Source: a virus. From it: a stretch of 21,069 bases of DNA. How positions within the stretch are numbered: the stretch's first letter is position 1; every line of letters begins with the position of its first letter. The notes under the pieces were generated by a model. That model was given only the letters and a program-made list of their open reading frames with translations, was not told the DNA's origin and searched no databases. This document shows positions 1-6,798 of the stretch, in pieces. The translations under genes and the position numbers were made by a program. The stretch covers positions 1 to 21,069 of IMG/VR virus record IMGVR_UViG_3300013120_000890; one strand, written 5' to 3'.

Positions 1-515
1 TTGGCGAAGAGCGCCAGGTGAGCGGCGGCGCCTTCGCGCCCATGCACACAGATCACCTCGCGAAGCACCTCGGCCCGAGTCACCTTCTCGACCTCCCGTC
101 TTTCAGCCGGAGCGAAATCCGAGTGAACCTCGATTTCACGCGCAGTTTGGCACGCCAATTCCAAGCAGTCCTGCAGATGGTGCGGATGACTGCTTGCGGA
201 TGTGCCGAAACACTGCTTGACCGTCGTTTTGGGGACTGCTTGCCCCCCGAAACCAGGTACTGCTTCCGAAGCAGTCTCCGGGGCCGCGCACGGGCCGCCA
301 CACGTGGCCCACGTCGCGCCTGGAGCGATGGCCTGGCCCCATGCGTCGAGGCCGACTGCCGAAGCACTCAGGGCGCAAACGTGCGCGCCAGTCAGCGCCA
401 GAACCAGGCCAACGAGAACCGCGCATTTGTGATGAAATGCGACGTTTTCGCCGGACCCGCCGAAACGGCCAGCCCGTAAGTCGCGAGAAGCCAAAGACCT
501 GGGGGACAGGCCCAC
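1..515 (-). CDS. Possible secreted protein, cut off by the left window edge
   Basis: An open frame on the minus strand runs without a stop from about 515 through the window edge. Between about 447 and 385 it encodes a basic/His stretch and then a hydrophobic core (HHKCAVLVGLVLALTGA) followed by HVCALSA, which looks like a signal peptide with a cleavage or lipobox-like site. The end of the visible frame is rich in charged helix-forming residues (CQTAREIEVHS, ERREVEKVTRAEVLREV). There is no ATG in frame; candidate starts are GTG at 515 or TTG at 494, both with poor ribosome-binding sites, so the N-terminus is unresolved. A cluster of AAGCAGT repeats overlies the middle of the frame and could be the real reason for the sequence pattern. 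I do not recognise the family. In a phage context, a lysis or envelope protein would be plausible but is not shown. Confidence 0.33.
   Translation of the reverse strand, partial: MGLSPRSLASRDLRAGRFGGSGENVAFHHKCAVLVGLVLALTGAHVCALSASAVGLDAWGQAIAPGATWATCGGPCAAPETASEAVPGFGGQAVPKTTVKQCFGTSASSHPHHLQDCLELACQTAREIEVHSDFAPAERREVEKVTRAEVLREVICVHGREGAAAHLALFA
163..275. repeat. Cluster of six AAGCAGT repeats
   Basis: The heptamer AAGCAGT lies on the plus strand at 163-169 and 269-275, and on the minus strand (ACTGCTT) at 189-195, 212-218, 235-241 and 259-265. The four inner copies are spaced 23, 23 and 24 bases, about two helical turns. The last two form a perfect palindrome, ACTGCTTC-C-GAAGCAGT, at 259-275. 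The arrangement resembles an iteron or operator array for a DNA-binding protein. The binding protein is unknown. Confidence 0.7.
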
Positions 516-528
516 TCCGCGCTTTTCA

Positions 529-1092
529 TCAAATCTGACGTTTGTTTGACGTTTTGCCACGGGATGCCTTCTTTCCTCGAGCCTTCGGCTTCTCGGACTT
601 GCGGATGCTCTCCAGCAGAGCGGTTGCCCACTCCGCCGGGGATGTATTCAGGTTGCTGGTGGTCTCGCCCTCGCGCGCGATCTTCGTGGCCTTGAGGTCC
701 TTGAGGTGGCAGCGAACGATGCGGTCGAAGGTCTCGGCCGCCTGGGCGTTGCCGGCATCCATGGCGCGGGAATACTGAACGAGCGCCAGGCCCATGGCCT
801 CGACCGCGATCAGATCCGACGATTCGTTCAGCACGAAGTCGACATGAAGCTGCGCCACGATGTCGTCGAACAGTCGTTGCTCGTCCTCGTCCAGGATGCG
901 CTTGGCGAAGAAGCCATGCTTCAGGGCATTGAGATTGCCCTTCGCCTTCTCAGGTGGGCAACCGCCGTGGTTCTTGGGATTCGCGCCGTGGTAGTAGCAG
1001 ACGCGGTAGCCCGGCGTGACGCGCCGCTTGCAGCGTTCGCCGGTCTGCTTGCTCTTTGCCGTGCAGCGCTTGTCGTCGCTCATTTTGCTCAT
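529..1092 (-). CDS. Cys/His-rich phage-type protein (HGGxSTG-like)
   Basis: The product is 187 aa from the ATG at 1092; the frame extends to an ATG at 1164, but that start lies inside the toxin-antitoxin promoter and has no ribosome-binding site. The N-terminal third has C10, C21, C32 and H35, followed by HGG (42-44) and KHG (58-60). This is the pattern of the small Cys/His 'HGG...KHG' proteins common near terminase and regulatory genes of phages, whose role is not established; metal binding is inferred. The middle is helical and acidic (LDEDEQRLFDDIVAQL), and the last 30 residues are a Lys/Arg/Ser-rich tail that could bind nucleic acid. It is transcribed divergently from the AbrB/Doc pair. 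Confidence 0.75.
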   Translation of the reverse strand: MSKMSDDKRCTAKSKQTGERCKRRVTPGYRVCYYHGANPKNHGGCPPEKAKGNLNALKHGFFAKRILDEDEQRLFDDIVAQLHVDFVLNESSDLIAVEAMGLALVQYSRAMDAGNAQAAETFDRIVRCHLKDLKATKIAREGETTSNLNTSPAEWATALLESIRKSEKPKARGKKASRGKTSNKRQI

Positions 1093-1150
1093 TGTCCAAG
1101 AGCCTTTGTCGTGGCTGGCCGCCGGACGGCGCGGGATGCGGAAAACGCCC

Positions 1151-1191
1151 TTGACGAGCGCCACGGTTGGTGATACACTGGATATACAGTG
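1151..1191 (+). promoter_or_regulatory. Promoter and palindromic operator of the toxin-antitoxin pair
   Basis: A -35 element TTGACG (1151-1156) is followed after 17 bases by a -10 element TACACT (1174-1179). The palindrome CACTG-GATATA-CAGTG (1176-1191) overlaps the -10 and the expected start site, a typical place for antitoxin or toxin-antitoxin repression. A strong ribosome-binding site GGAGG (1203-1207) precedes the ATG at 1215. Confidence 0.65.
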
Positions 1192-1214
1192 GATAACCTT
1201 TTGGAGGTCCGACG

Positions 1215-1442
1215 ATGATCAAGACGCTGACGAGGCACGGGAACAGCCTGGCGCTCGTGATCGACCGGGGCGTTCTGGATTTGCTGAAGATCGATGGCGA
1301 CACCCCTCTCGACATCACCACGGATGGGCAGATCCTGCTCATCTCGCCCGTGCGAGACGCTGAACATCGGGAGAAGTTCGAGACCGCGCTCAAGGCCGCA
1401 AACCGCCGTTACGGCCACGCCCTCAAGCGGCTGGCGGACTGA
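1215..1442 (+). CDS. AbrB/MazE-type antitoxin
   Basis: This 75-aa protein begins IKTLTRHGNSLALVIDRGVLDLL, wording typical of the swapped-hairpin AbrB/MazE fold: a KxGNS-like strand, the hydrophobic LALVI strand, and then LLKIDGDTPLDITTDGQILLISP. The C-terminal 30 residues are charged and helical and would be the toxin-neutralising tail. Ribosome-binding site GGAGG sits 7 bases before the start. Its stop lies 3 bases before the Doc toxin start, so the pair is surely co-translated. By family knowledge the N-terminal dimer binds the promoter palindrome and represses the operon, and the tail inhibits the partner toxin. Confidence 0.85.
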   Translation: MIKTLTRHGNSLALVIDRGVLDLLKIDGDTPLDITTDGQILLISPVRDAEHREKFETALKAANRRYGHALKRLAD

Positions 1443-1445
1443 CGT

Positions 1446-1832
1446 ATGGAACCGATCTTCCTCAGCCTCGGTGAAATTGTCGAAATCCACCGGAACCAGA
1501 TCGAGCTCTACGGGGGCGATCCGGGCATCCGTGATCTTGGATTGCTGCAGTCGGCGGTGGCCATGCCCCAGGCGGCGTTCGGCGGAGACTTTCTGCACGG
1601 CGACCTCTGCGAGATGGCGGCCGCATACCTCTTCCACATCGTGCAGAATCACGCCTTCATCGACGGGAACAAGCGCACCGGCGCGGTCGCGGCAGACGTC
1701 TTCCTGGCGCTGAATGGCCTGGACCTCACCGCCAGCGAGGCCGCGTTCGAGAAACTGGTCAGGCAGGTCGCCGAGGGCAAAGCGGACAAAGCGACCGTCG
1801 CGGAGTTCTTTCGCCGCCACACGCAATCCTGA
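1446..1832 (+). CDS. doc: Doc-family (Fic-fold) toxin
   Basis: This 128-aa protein carries the Fic/Doc active-site loop HAFIDGNKR (H69 to R77), the full HxFx(D/N)GNKR signature, within a helical domain of the length usual for Doc. Doc of phage P1 phosphorylates the threonine of EF-Tu and stops translation; that chemistry is inferred here from the motif and size, while larger Fic enzymes AMPylate. The start GLxDxGLLQSAV-type region (GIRDLGLLQSAVAMP) is also characteristic of Doc. It sits directly behind an AbrB-type antitoxin, a common alternative to Phd. On a phage or plasmid such a pair stabilises carriage or aborts infection by other phages. Confidence 0.92.
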   Translation: MEPIFLSLGEIVEIHRNQIELYGGDPGIRDLGLLQSAVAMPQAAFGGDFLHGDLCEMAAAYLFHIVQNHAFIDGNKRTGAVAADVFLALNGLDLTASEAAFEKLVRQVAEGKADKATVAEFFRRHTQS

Positions 1833-1878
1833 TCGCCGCAGTCTTCCAAGTTCAGCCACTGCCATCTTGCGAAATCCT

Positions 1879-1956
1879 TTACTCACCGATTCGGTCACGC
1901 CACCATTGGAACAGATTCAAGATCAGCGTGGCGTCGCGGATGTACACAGGTGTCAC
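1879..1956 (-). CDS. Possible 25-aa microprotein, end of a small leftward operon
   Basis: A GTG at 1956 overlaps the TGA of the preceding HTH gene as GTGA, the same arrangement as the junction just upstream. The short frame (MTPVYIRDATLILNLFQWWRD...) ends at TAA 1879. It is amphipathic with a Leu/Trp-rich centre, and AGGGGA lies a few bases before the GTG. The overlap is the main argument for translation. No family is recognised, and the frame could be chance. Confidence 0.35.
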   Translation of the reverse strand: MTPVYIRDATLILNLFQWWRDRIGE

Positions 1957-2219
1957 TTCCCCTGAGATTTCTTTCTTGGGACGCCGACGACCTCCTGGGT
2001 CTCGGCGATGTAGGCGTCGAGCGCGTCGTGGTGGATGCGCCACTCGTTGTCGATTTTCAGGACCTGGTTGAACGCGCCCATGTGGATCATCTGGCGCACC
2101 TTCCGTCGCGGGATAGAGAGCGACGCGCTTGCCTGCTTGACCGTTAGCCAGGGCTGGCCCTCCGGCCAACCACAGAGGAAGCAGTGCAGCACGTAGTTGG
2201 GCTTGTCGGATGCGGTCAC
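1953..2219 (-). CDS. Small helix-turn-helix (excisionase/MerR-like) protein
   Basis: The product is 88 aa starting at GTG 2219, which overlaps the stop of the upstream gene (GTGA). Residues from about 24 to 75 (PWLTVKQASASLSIPRRKVR, then GAFNQVLKIDNEWRIHHDALDAYI) match the small winged helix of excisionase/MerR-type 'helix-turn-helix domain 17' proteins: recognition helix, wing with WRI, and a closing helix. An N-terminal C-x-x-C (CFLC) is a possible metal site. In mobile elements such proteins direct excision or regulate early genes; which applies here is unknown. The tail is basic. Confidence 0.65.
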   Translation of the reverse strand: MTASDKPNYVLHCFLCGWPEGQPWLTVKQASASLSIPRRKVRQMIHMGAFNQVLKIDNEWRIHHDALDAYIAETQEVVGVPRKKSQGK

Positions 2220-2473
2220 TTGGCGGACCCCTTGTGAAGGGCGTAGTCGTTCAGGGCGATGAGCGTCGCGTCGGCCTCGGAAAGTCCGCCGTCGAACATG
2301 CAAATCGCCACGCGCTCCTCGAACTCGAAGCGCTGGTCGGCGTTCATGGAGGGCAGCGCACGCGACATGAACTTCGCCGCCATGCGTTGGGTGAGCGAGA
2401 ATGTTGTGTTCGGTCGAATCGGCGGTGGACCGAATCGCTTGACCGCCGGTCTGATTGGGCGACTGAATGTCAT
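2216..2473 (-). CDS. Small conserved-type hypothetical protein
   Basis: The product is 85 aa from ATG 2473, chosen because GGAGGT (minus strand, 2480-2485) lies 6 bases upstream; the longer frame to 2674 would run back through the divergent ATPase gene. The N-terminus is basic and Pro-rich, and the C-terminus (FEERVAICMFDGGLSEADATLIAL) is the short 'EERxAIxxFDGGLxxxDA' helix pair seen in many small phage and plasmid proteins of unknown role. It is the first gene of a leftward chain with the HTH protein and the 25-aa frame, divergent from the AAA_14 ATPase. Confidence 0.6.
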   Translation of the reverse strand: MTFSRPIRPAVKRFGPPPIRPNTTFSLTQRMAAKFMSRALPSMNADQRFEFEERVAICMFDGGLSEADATLIALNDYALHKGSAK

Positions 2474-2525
2474 GACGTGACCTCCATGTGCGGTCGGATT
2501 GCCTTCCGATTGCCCGGAAAAGCAT

Positions 2526-2554
2526 TTGACAAATCTAAAGTAGCAGTTTAGAAT
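2526..2554 (+). promoter_or_regulatory. Near-consensus promoter with internal inverted repeat
   Basis: TTGACA (2526-2531), a 17-base spacer and TAGAAT (2549-2554) form an almost perfect sigma-70 promoter. The expected RNA start falls at about 2561, immediately before the ATG at 2562. An inverted repeat TCTAAA-N7-TTTAGA (2534-2539 and 2547-2552) lies across the spacer and -10 and is a candidate repressor site. Confidence 0.7.
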
Positions 2555-2561
2555 TCTCACT

Positions 2562-3728
2562 ATGGAGTTCATTCCCAGACAACTGGCTTCCGAGTTGAAA
2601 GCGGCCGCCAAGGCCTTCCCCGCGCTGATCCTCACCGGGCCGCGACGGGCCGGCAAAACGACGCTGTTGCGCAAGGTCTTCCCGAAAGCCGACTACTATC
2701 TCCTCGAAGACCCGGACCTGATTGCGCGTTTCCGGGCGGACCCCAGGTCGTTCATTGAGGAGATCAAGCCCCCGGCGCTTCTCGACGAGATTCAGAACGT
2801 GCCCGAGGTATTGAACTACCTGCGGACCCTGATCGACGCCCATCCTGAGCGCAAGGGGCAATGGTTCCTCACCGGCTCGCAAGAGGCCCCCTTGATGCAA
2901 GGAGTGACCGAGTCCATGACGGGACGGGCCGCTGTGTTCCAGTTGCTGCCCATGTCCTGTGAAGAGACCGACAAGGTGTCGCTCCTGAACGGCGGGTTCC
3001 CGGAGGTGCTCGACCATCCAAGGACTCGCCGTACCTGGTTTCGCTCCTACATCCAGACTTATCTCGAAAGGGACGTTCGAGCCGTTACTTCGATCCGCGA
3101 TCTCGCCACCTTCCGGCGATTCCTTGCCCTCCTGGCGAGCCGTTGCGGGCAGTTGCTCAACAAGACGGACATCGCCGCGCCGCTCGGCGTCTCCGTGCCG
3201 ACAATCACCTCCTGGCTCAGCGTTCTGGAGATCACGTCGCAGATCGCGCTTGTGCCGCCTTTCTACGAGAACTTCGGCAAACGTCTGGTCAAGTCGCCCA
3301 AGCTCTACTTCCTCGATTCCGGTCTGGCATGTCATCTCCTCGGCATCGAGTCCGAGCAGGATCTGAATAAGTCCCCGTTCCTGGGACCGATCTTCGAGGG
3401 ATTTGTGGCGGCCGAGATTCTCAAGCGGCAGGTCAACACGGGGCACAGCAAGTCGCTCTACTACTTCCGGGATCACCAGGGGCTGGAGGTCGACTTCCTG
3501 CTGGACTTGAGCGGCCGGCGGCTGGCGCTGATCGAAGCGAAGGCCACGCGGACGCCGGTGCCACGCGCGGCCGAGTCGCTCTTGCGACTGACGAGGGCGA
3601 TCAAGGACTACGATGTCCGCCGATTCGTCGTCCATCGCCCGTCGGGCGGATCGCGTCGTCTGACCGCGTTGAGACCGGGCGTCAAGGCCCTTCCGGTGGA
3701 CCGATTGGCTAACATCTGGCAGGCGTGA
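2562..3728 (+). CDS. AAA_14 / DUF4143 ATPase
   Basis: This 388-aa protein has an N-terminal AAA_14 ATPase domain with Walker A GPRRAGKTT (26-34, K32) and Walker B ALLDEIQN (D74, E75). It then has the DUF4143 region, including the helical YIQTYLERDVR segment and a winged-helix-like part (NKTDIAAPLGVSVPTITSWLSVLE). Near the C-terminus D311 and E325-A-K327 form the PD-(D/E)XK-like core VDFLL...IEAK usual in this family. Length is typical. The biochemical role is not established, though such proteins are very common in accessory DNA. The start has no ribosome-binding site and the promoter ends 7 bases upstream, so leaderless translation is likely. Confidence 0.88.
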   Translation: MEFIPRQLASELKAAAKAFPALILTGPRRAGKTTLLRKVFPKADYYLLEDPDLIARFRADPRSFIEEIKPPALLDEIQNVPEVLNYLRTLIDAHPERKGQWFLTGSQEAPLMQGVTESMTGRAAVFQLLPMSCEETDKVSLLNGGFPEVLDHPRTRRTWFRSYIQTYLERDVRAVTSIRDLATFRRFLALLASRCGQLLNKTDIAAPLGVSVPTITSWLSVLEITSQIALVPPFYENFGKRLVKSPKLYFLDSGLACHLLGIESEQDLNKSPFLGPIFEGFVAAEILKRQVNTGHSKSLYYFRDHQGLEVDFLLDLSGRRLALIEAKATRTPVPRAAESLLRLTRAIKDYDVRRFVVHRPSGGSRRLTALRPGVKALPVDRLANIWQA

Positions 3729-3860
3729 GCCGAAGCGATGGGTGATTGGTCTGGTAGGTCTCTGGAATGTTGCCTCAGCACTCCCAAATGCAAACTCGCA
3801 GTCTTTGCGATCTTTCTCAGCCCGTCCCGTGTGCACGCGCGCGCACGTGAACGCGTGTAC

Positions 3861-4057
3861 GTACGCACGTGAGCGCGAGCATGCGCGTGCGTATGTGTGA
3901 AGCTGTAGAAGAGATTGCGAGATTGCGCCGTGTGCTGTAAGGCCATGTAATACGGTGAATTCTGATGCGCAATCTTGCTGTTGGCGATTGCGGTGAAGAT
4001 TGCGGGATTGCGTTATGCGCTCGCACGCGAGCGCGCGTGTGTACGCACGTGAGCGCG
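3861..4057. repeat. 17-bp direct repeat, copies 180 bp apart
   Basis: The sequence GTACGCACGTGAGCGCG occurs exactly at 3861-3877 and 4041-4057, inside the two alternating purine-pyrimidine tracts that bracket the GATTGCG cluster. Confidence 0.85.
3913..4012. repeat. Six GATTGCG iteron-like repeats
   Basis: GATTGCG is found at 3913-3919, 3921-3927, 3986-3992, 3998-4004 and 4006-4012 on the plus strand and at 3968-3974 on the minus strand. The first two are perfect 8-base tandem copies (AGATTGCG) and the last two are also 8 bases apart. Six copies of a heptamer in 100 bases is far beyond chance. Confidence 0.8.
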
Positions 4058-4089
4058 CGTGAGGCTTGGGGACTCGTGGGTTTGCCATC

Positions 4090-6450
4090 CTATCGTCGCT
4101 CCAGGTAGTAGGCCGAATGCGTCCCGCTTCCATGCCGCCGGATCACCGCTTCACCCACGGGCGTGTCCACTCGACGCCGCACGAGAACTCCGAAGGCGAC
4201 GCGGCGACCGCGTTCGCTTCTGCGATTGAGGGCCTGCTGGAAGCACCCGCAGTCCTCGGCGATCTCCATGAGCTCAGCCACGGTCATCAGGTTCTTGTCG
4301 TGGCGATCCCACCACGCCGCCACGAACGTCTCCCATTCCTGTCCGATTGGATCAGCCGCCTGACGCCACTCTTCTTCGTTCGTGCGCCAGCGGTTGAAGC
4401 AGTTCGTGTGGAGGATGCCGCCGATGGTCTCCGACCAGGTCTCGAAACCGCCGAAGCGGTTGGCGTGAGGCTTGTGGCCTTGATCGAGCCAGTTCTCGAT
4501 CATGCCCAGGAGCACGGAGAGGATGCGTCGCCGGCTGTGCTTGACGTGGGCGCGCAAGTCGGGATGGAGGAAGTTCTTCCGTGCCTCGGGATGCGGCGTG
4601 CGCGGCTGCAGCAGGATCGGCACCGTGCGCTTGGCGATCTCGGCGCTGCACTCGGTGTTGTTGCCGGAACCCACGACGGTTAGCGTGTTCGGCAGGCTGA
4701 CGATGCGCGATGCGCCGAGGATGCGGCCTTGGTATGTCGTCGCGGTCAGGATCGACGCCAGCGCGCCGCTCTCGACGGTCGGCGGCAGGTTGTCCAGATG
4801 GACGATGGTTTCGCCCTGGAGCAGCAGGGCAAGCAGCCGCTTGTCGCGCTCCTCGTCGCGGTCGGTGATCTGCAGCGCCGGGGTCTCGCGTCCGAGGATG
4901 ACGCCGCCGAAGACCTCCTCGGCGAGCTTCGTCTTGCCGGTGCGTTCGAGGGGAGAGAGCAAGAGATGCAGAGGGCGGTTGCCGTCGATGGCGGGCGCGA
5001 CGAGAGGCGTGAGCATCAGACCGATGAAGTTCTGGCGGCTGGCCTCGTCCTTGAACGGGAAGTCGACCAGAAGCTCGTGTATCTCCTCCTGAATCTGCTG
5101 GATGTCACACTCCGGCTCGATGCCCTTCAGTTCCGGCGGTTCGTCGTAGTAGATGCCGTTGCGCCAGCCGGGACGGACGCGCACGAAGCCCGGGCCGTAA
5201 ACCGGATAGTGAACGAGTAGATCGAGATCGCGCACGCGCGCGTCCTGCTGGGCCCCGGCGATGACGAGTCCGGCATAGTCCTTGTTGCACGGCTTGTAGA
5301 CGAGGACCGCGCCTTCGCCGTTCTTGCGTTGATACCACGCGCCAAGCTTCACGTGCTCGTCCACGATCAGACGTGTGCGGTCGGCGATCAGTTCGCTCCA
5401 GCGACGCTTCCCGCGCGGCCCCAATAGTTCGCCGGGGATGTAGCCCTTGCGGTAGACGAGGTCCACGGGCAGAGCCTGGACGACCTGGTCGGCGAAGTCC
5501 TTGCTCGATTGCTCGGTGTAGCGTTCGAGGTCGTCCTTGTGCGGGCCGGGGATGAGGATGACGTCCGGCATGCATGTATCGCCGTCGGATGATCGCTTGC
5601 CGGACGCTTGTCGCGGCTGAATTGTCCGCGGTTCCTTCGTGCCCGCCTCGATGCCGCTCTGGATTGTGGCAGCGGCTTCGTGCTCACCGAGGCCGATCAC
5701 CGCAGAGGTCGAGGAAAGCTCCGACTCCACGCGTTGCCGTTCGAGATAGCCGCCGGCGACCAGTTGCCCCAGGTTGAAGGCGGCGCGATTAAGCGTGTCG
5801 TTGCGCGTGCCTTCGGTCGCGCTACGCAGGTTGCGCAGCTCCAGCTTCAGCGCCGTCTCCGCATAGCGCGAGGTCTCCGCGCTGGCCGGGCGTCTGGGGG
5901 GAGGATGCGTGGGCCTCGATGCGTTCCGGTTCGCTTGGTCGAGGAGCCACGCCGGCAAGGGAGACATAGCGTCCCCATTGCGCTTGGCGTAGGGTTCAGC
6001 GACGCCCTTGAGCATCGACGGCGGCGCGACGACGTATCCGCCCTCGGCCTTCAGGTCGATACCCGGGCGCAGGTTGTTGCGGCCTTTCAGTTCGCCGTTC
6101 GAGTGGGCGAAGTAGAAGTGCCGTCCGTCGTTCGGCGTGCGGACCTCGCAGGTCGGCGGCAGCCTCCCGAACTCCTTTTGCAGCTCCTGCAGCGACGCCT
6201 CGCCGTCGCCTTTTCCGTGGCGATCCACATCGAGAACGACAACGCCCGACGCCGTGCCCGTTCTCAGGCCGACGTTGGCGGCGGGATGTTCCGCCCACCA
6301 TCCACGAATGCGCTCGGGGTCGGCGGTCGCGTCCTTGAAGCCGTGCGGCGTCAGCGGCGTCTTGCCGCCCGGCTTCAGCGGAAAGACGGCCCACCCTCGC
6401 GCGGCGTATTCGAGCGCCGCATCAAGGAAACCGTTGGTATGCTCTGGCAT
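4090..6450 (-). CDS. Prim-Pol primase fused to a C-terminal ATPase/helicase
   Basis: This 786-aa protein is the likely replicative primase-helicase. Residues about 10-170 are a bifunctional Prim-Pol (AEP) domain: metal-binding D74 and D76 in VVLDVDRHG, the nucleotide-binding H111 in DGRHFYF, and D132 in GIDLKAEGGYVVAPPS. A linker of about 130 residues rich in Pro, Arg and Ser follows. The C-terminal half is an ATPase with an unusual Walker A, SPLERTGKTKL (G505-K506-T507, first Gly replaced), and a Walker B-like IVHLDN (D553). Downstream, VVGSGNN and R-rich segments fit a helicase core of the phage primase-helicase type. ATG 6450 has GGAG about 8 bases upstream. It is the last gene of the leftward operon and ends beside the repeat-rich candidate origin. 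Confidence 0.88.
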   Translation of the reverse strand: MPEHTNGFLDAALEYAARGWAVFPLKPGGKTPLTPHGFKDATADPERIRGWWAEHPAANVGLRTGTASGVVVLDVDRHGKGDGEASLQELQKEFGRLPPTCEVRTPNDGRHFYFAHSNGELKGRNNLRPGIDLKAEGGYVVAPPSMLKGVAEPYAKRNGDAMSPLPAWLLDQANRNASRPTHPPPRRPASAETSRYAETALKLELRNLRSATEGTRNDTLNRAAFNLGQLVAGGYLERQRVESELSSTSAVIGLGEHEAAATIQSGIEAGTKEPRTIQPRQASGKRSSDGDTCMPDVILIPGPHKDDLERYTEQSSKDFADQVVQALPVDLVYRKGYIPGELLGPRGKRRWSELIADRTRLIVDEHVKLGAWYQRKNGEGAVLVYKPCNKDYAGLVIAGAQQDARVRDLDLLVHYPVYGPGFVRVRPGWRNGIYYDEPPELKGIEPECDIQQIQEEIHELLVDFPFKDEASRQNFIGLMLTPLVAPAIDGNRPLHLLLSPLERTGKTKLAEEVFGGVILGRETPALQITDRDEERDKRLLALLLQGETIVHLDNLPPTVESGALASILTATTYQGRILGASRIVSLPNTLTVVGSGNNTECSAEIAKRTVPILLQPRTPHPEARKNFLHPDLRAHVKHSRRRILSVLLGMIENWLDQGHKPHANRFGGFETWSETIGGILHTNCFNRWRTNEEEWRQAADPIGQEWETFVAAWWDRHDKNLMTVAELMEIAEDCGCFQQALNRRSERGRRVAFGVLVRRRVDTPVGEAVIRRHGSGTHSAYYLERR

Positions 6451-6468
6451 GTGTGTCTCCGTATTCGG

Positions 6469-6798
6469 TTATGGCGCCTCCGCGTCGTATCCGGCTTGTG
6501 TCAGCGCGCGTTCGACGTCCTCGACCGACCGCGCGAGCACGTAGACGCCGCCGAAGCGCTCGATCATCCGCTGGAAGTTGCGCTGGTCCTTGGTCTGCCT
6601 TCCTCGGTCGGACTTGACCTCGATCTCCAGACGGCGGCCGTCCGGGAGTATGCCCGTCAGGTCAGCCTGACCCGGCAGACCGGCCCTGACGAAACGATTC
6701 CCCATGCGCGCGGCCAGAACGTTGGCTCGCCAGAGGCGCATCCAGCGCTTCGTTCCGAAGGCGCGCAGGATGTCGTTCTGGATCGCTTTCTCTTTCAC
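6469..6798 (-). CDS. VRR-NUC domain nuclease
   Basis: This 109-aa protein is a stand-alone VRR-NUC domain, a PD-(D/E)XK fold found in phage structure-specific nucleases and in FAN1. The core reads GQADLTGILPDG with D46, then LEIEVKSDRG with E60 and K62, followed by the family's Q-rich helix (QTKDQRNFQRMI) and the GGVYVLARS strand. The start is GTG 6798, overlapping the helicase stop as GTGA, with CAGGAG about 9 bases upstream. In phages it is thought to process branched or flap DNA during replication. It lies between helicase and primase, which supports that role. Confidence 0.85.
   Translation of the reverse strand: MKEKAIQNDILRAFGTKRWMRLWRANVLAARMGNRFVRAGLPGQADLTGILPDGRRLEIEVKSDRGRQTKDQRNFQRMIERFGGVYVLARSVEDVERALTQAGYDAEAP

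Larger units (their letters stand above)
3830..4064. other. Candidate replication origin (non-coding)
   Basis: The 361 bases between the ATPase gene (ends 3728) and the primase gene (ends 4090) hold no convincing gene. Two alternating purine-pyrimidine tracts, about 3830-3900 and 4017-4064, rich in GCGCGC, CACGTG and GTACGTAC steps, could adopt Z-DNA. Between them lies a more AT-rich core with clustered GATTGCG repeats. Iteron-like repeats flanked by low-stability sequence beside a replicative primase is the usual layout of a phage or plasmid origin. The function is inferred. Confidence 0.5.

Noticed and set aside
1089-1898. 269-aa minus-strand open frame opposite the AbrB/Doc pair
   Set aside because: Antisense shadow of two strongly supported genes; composition is low-complexity Arg/Val/Glu typical of complementary frames in high-GC DNA.
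2486-2551. Short plus-strand frame starting MCGR, reminiscent of the start of SRAP (YedK) proteins
   Set aside because: Only 21 codons, no ribosome-binding site, and it overlaps the ATPase promoter; similarity is limited to four residues.
2535-4133. 532-aa minus-strand open frame opposite the AAA_14 gene and the repeat region
   Set aside because: Runs through the iteron and purine-pyrimidine tracts and mirrors the ATPase codons; no domain recognised.
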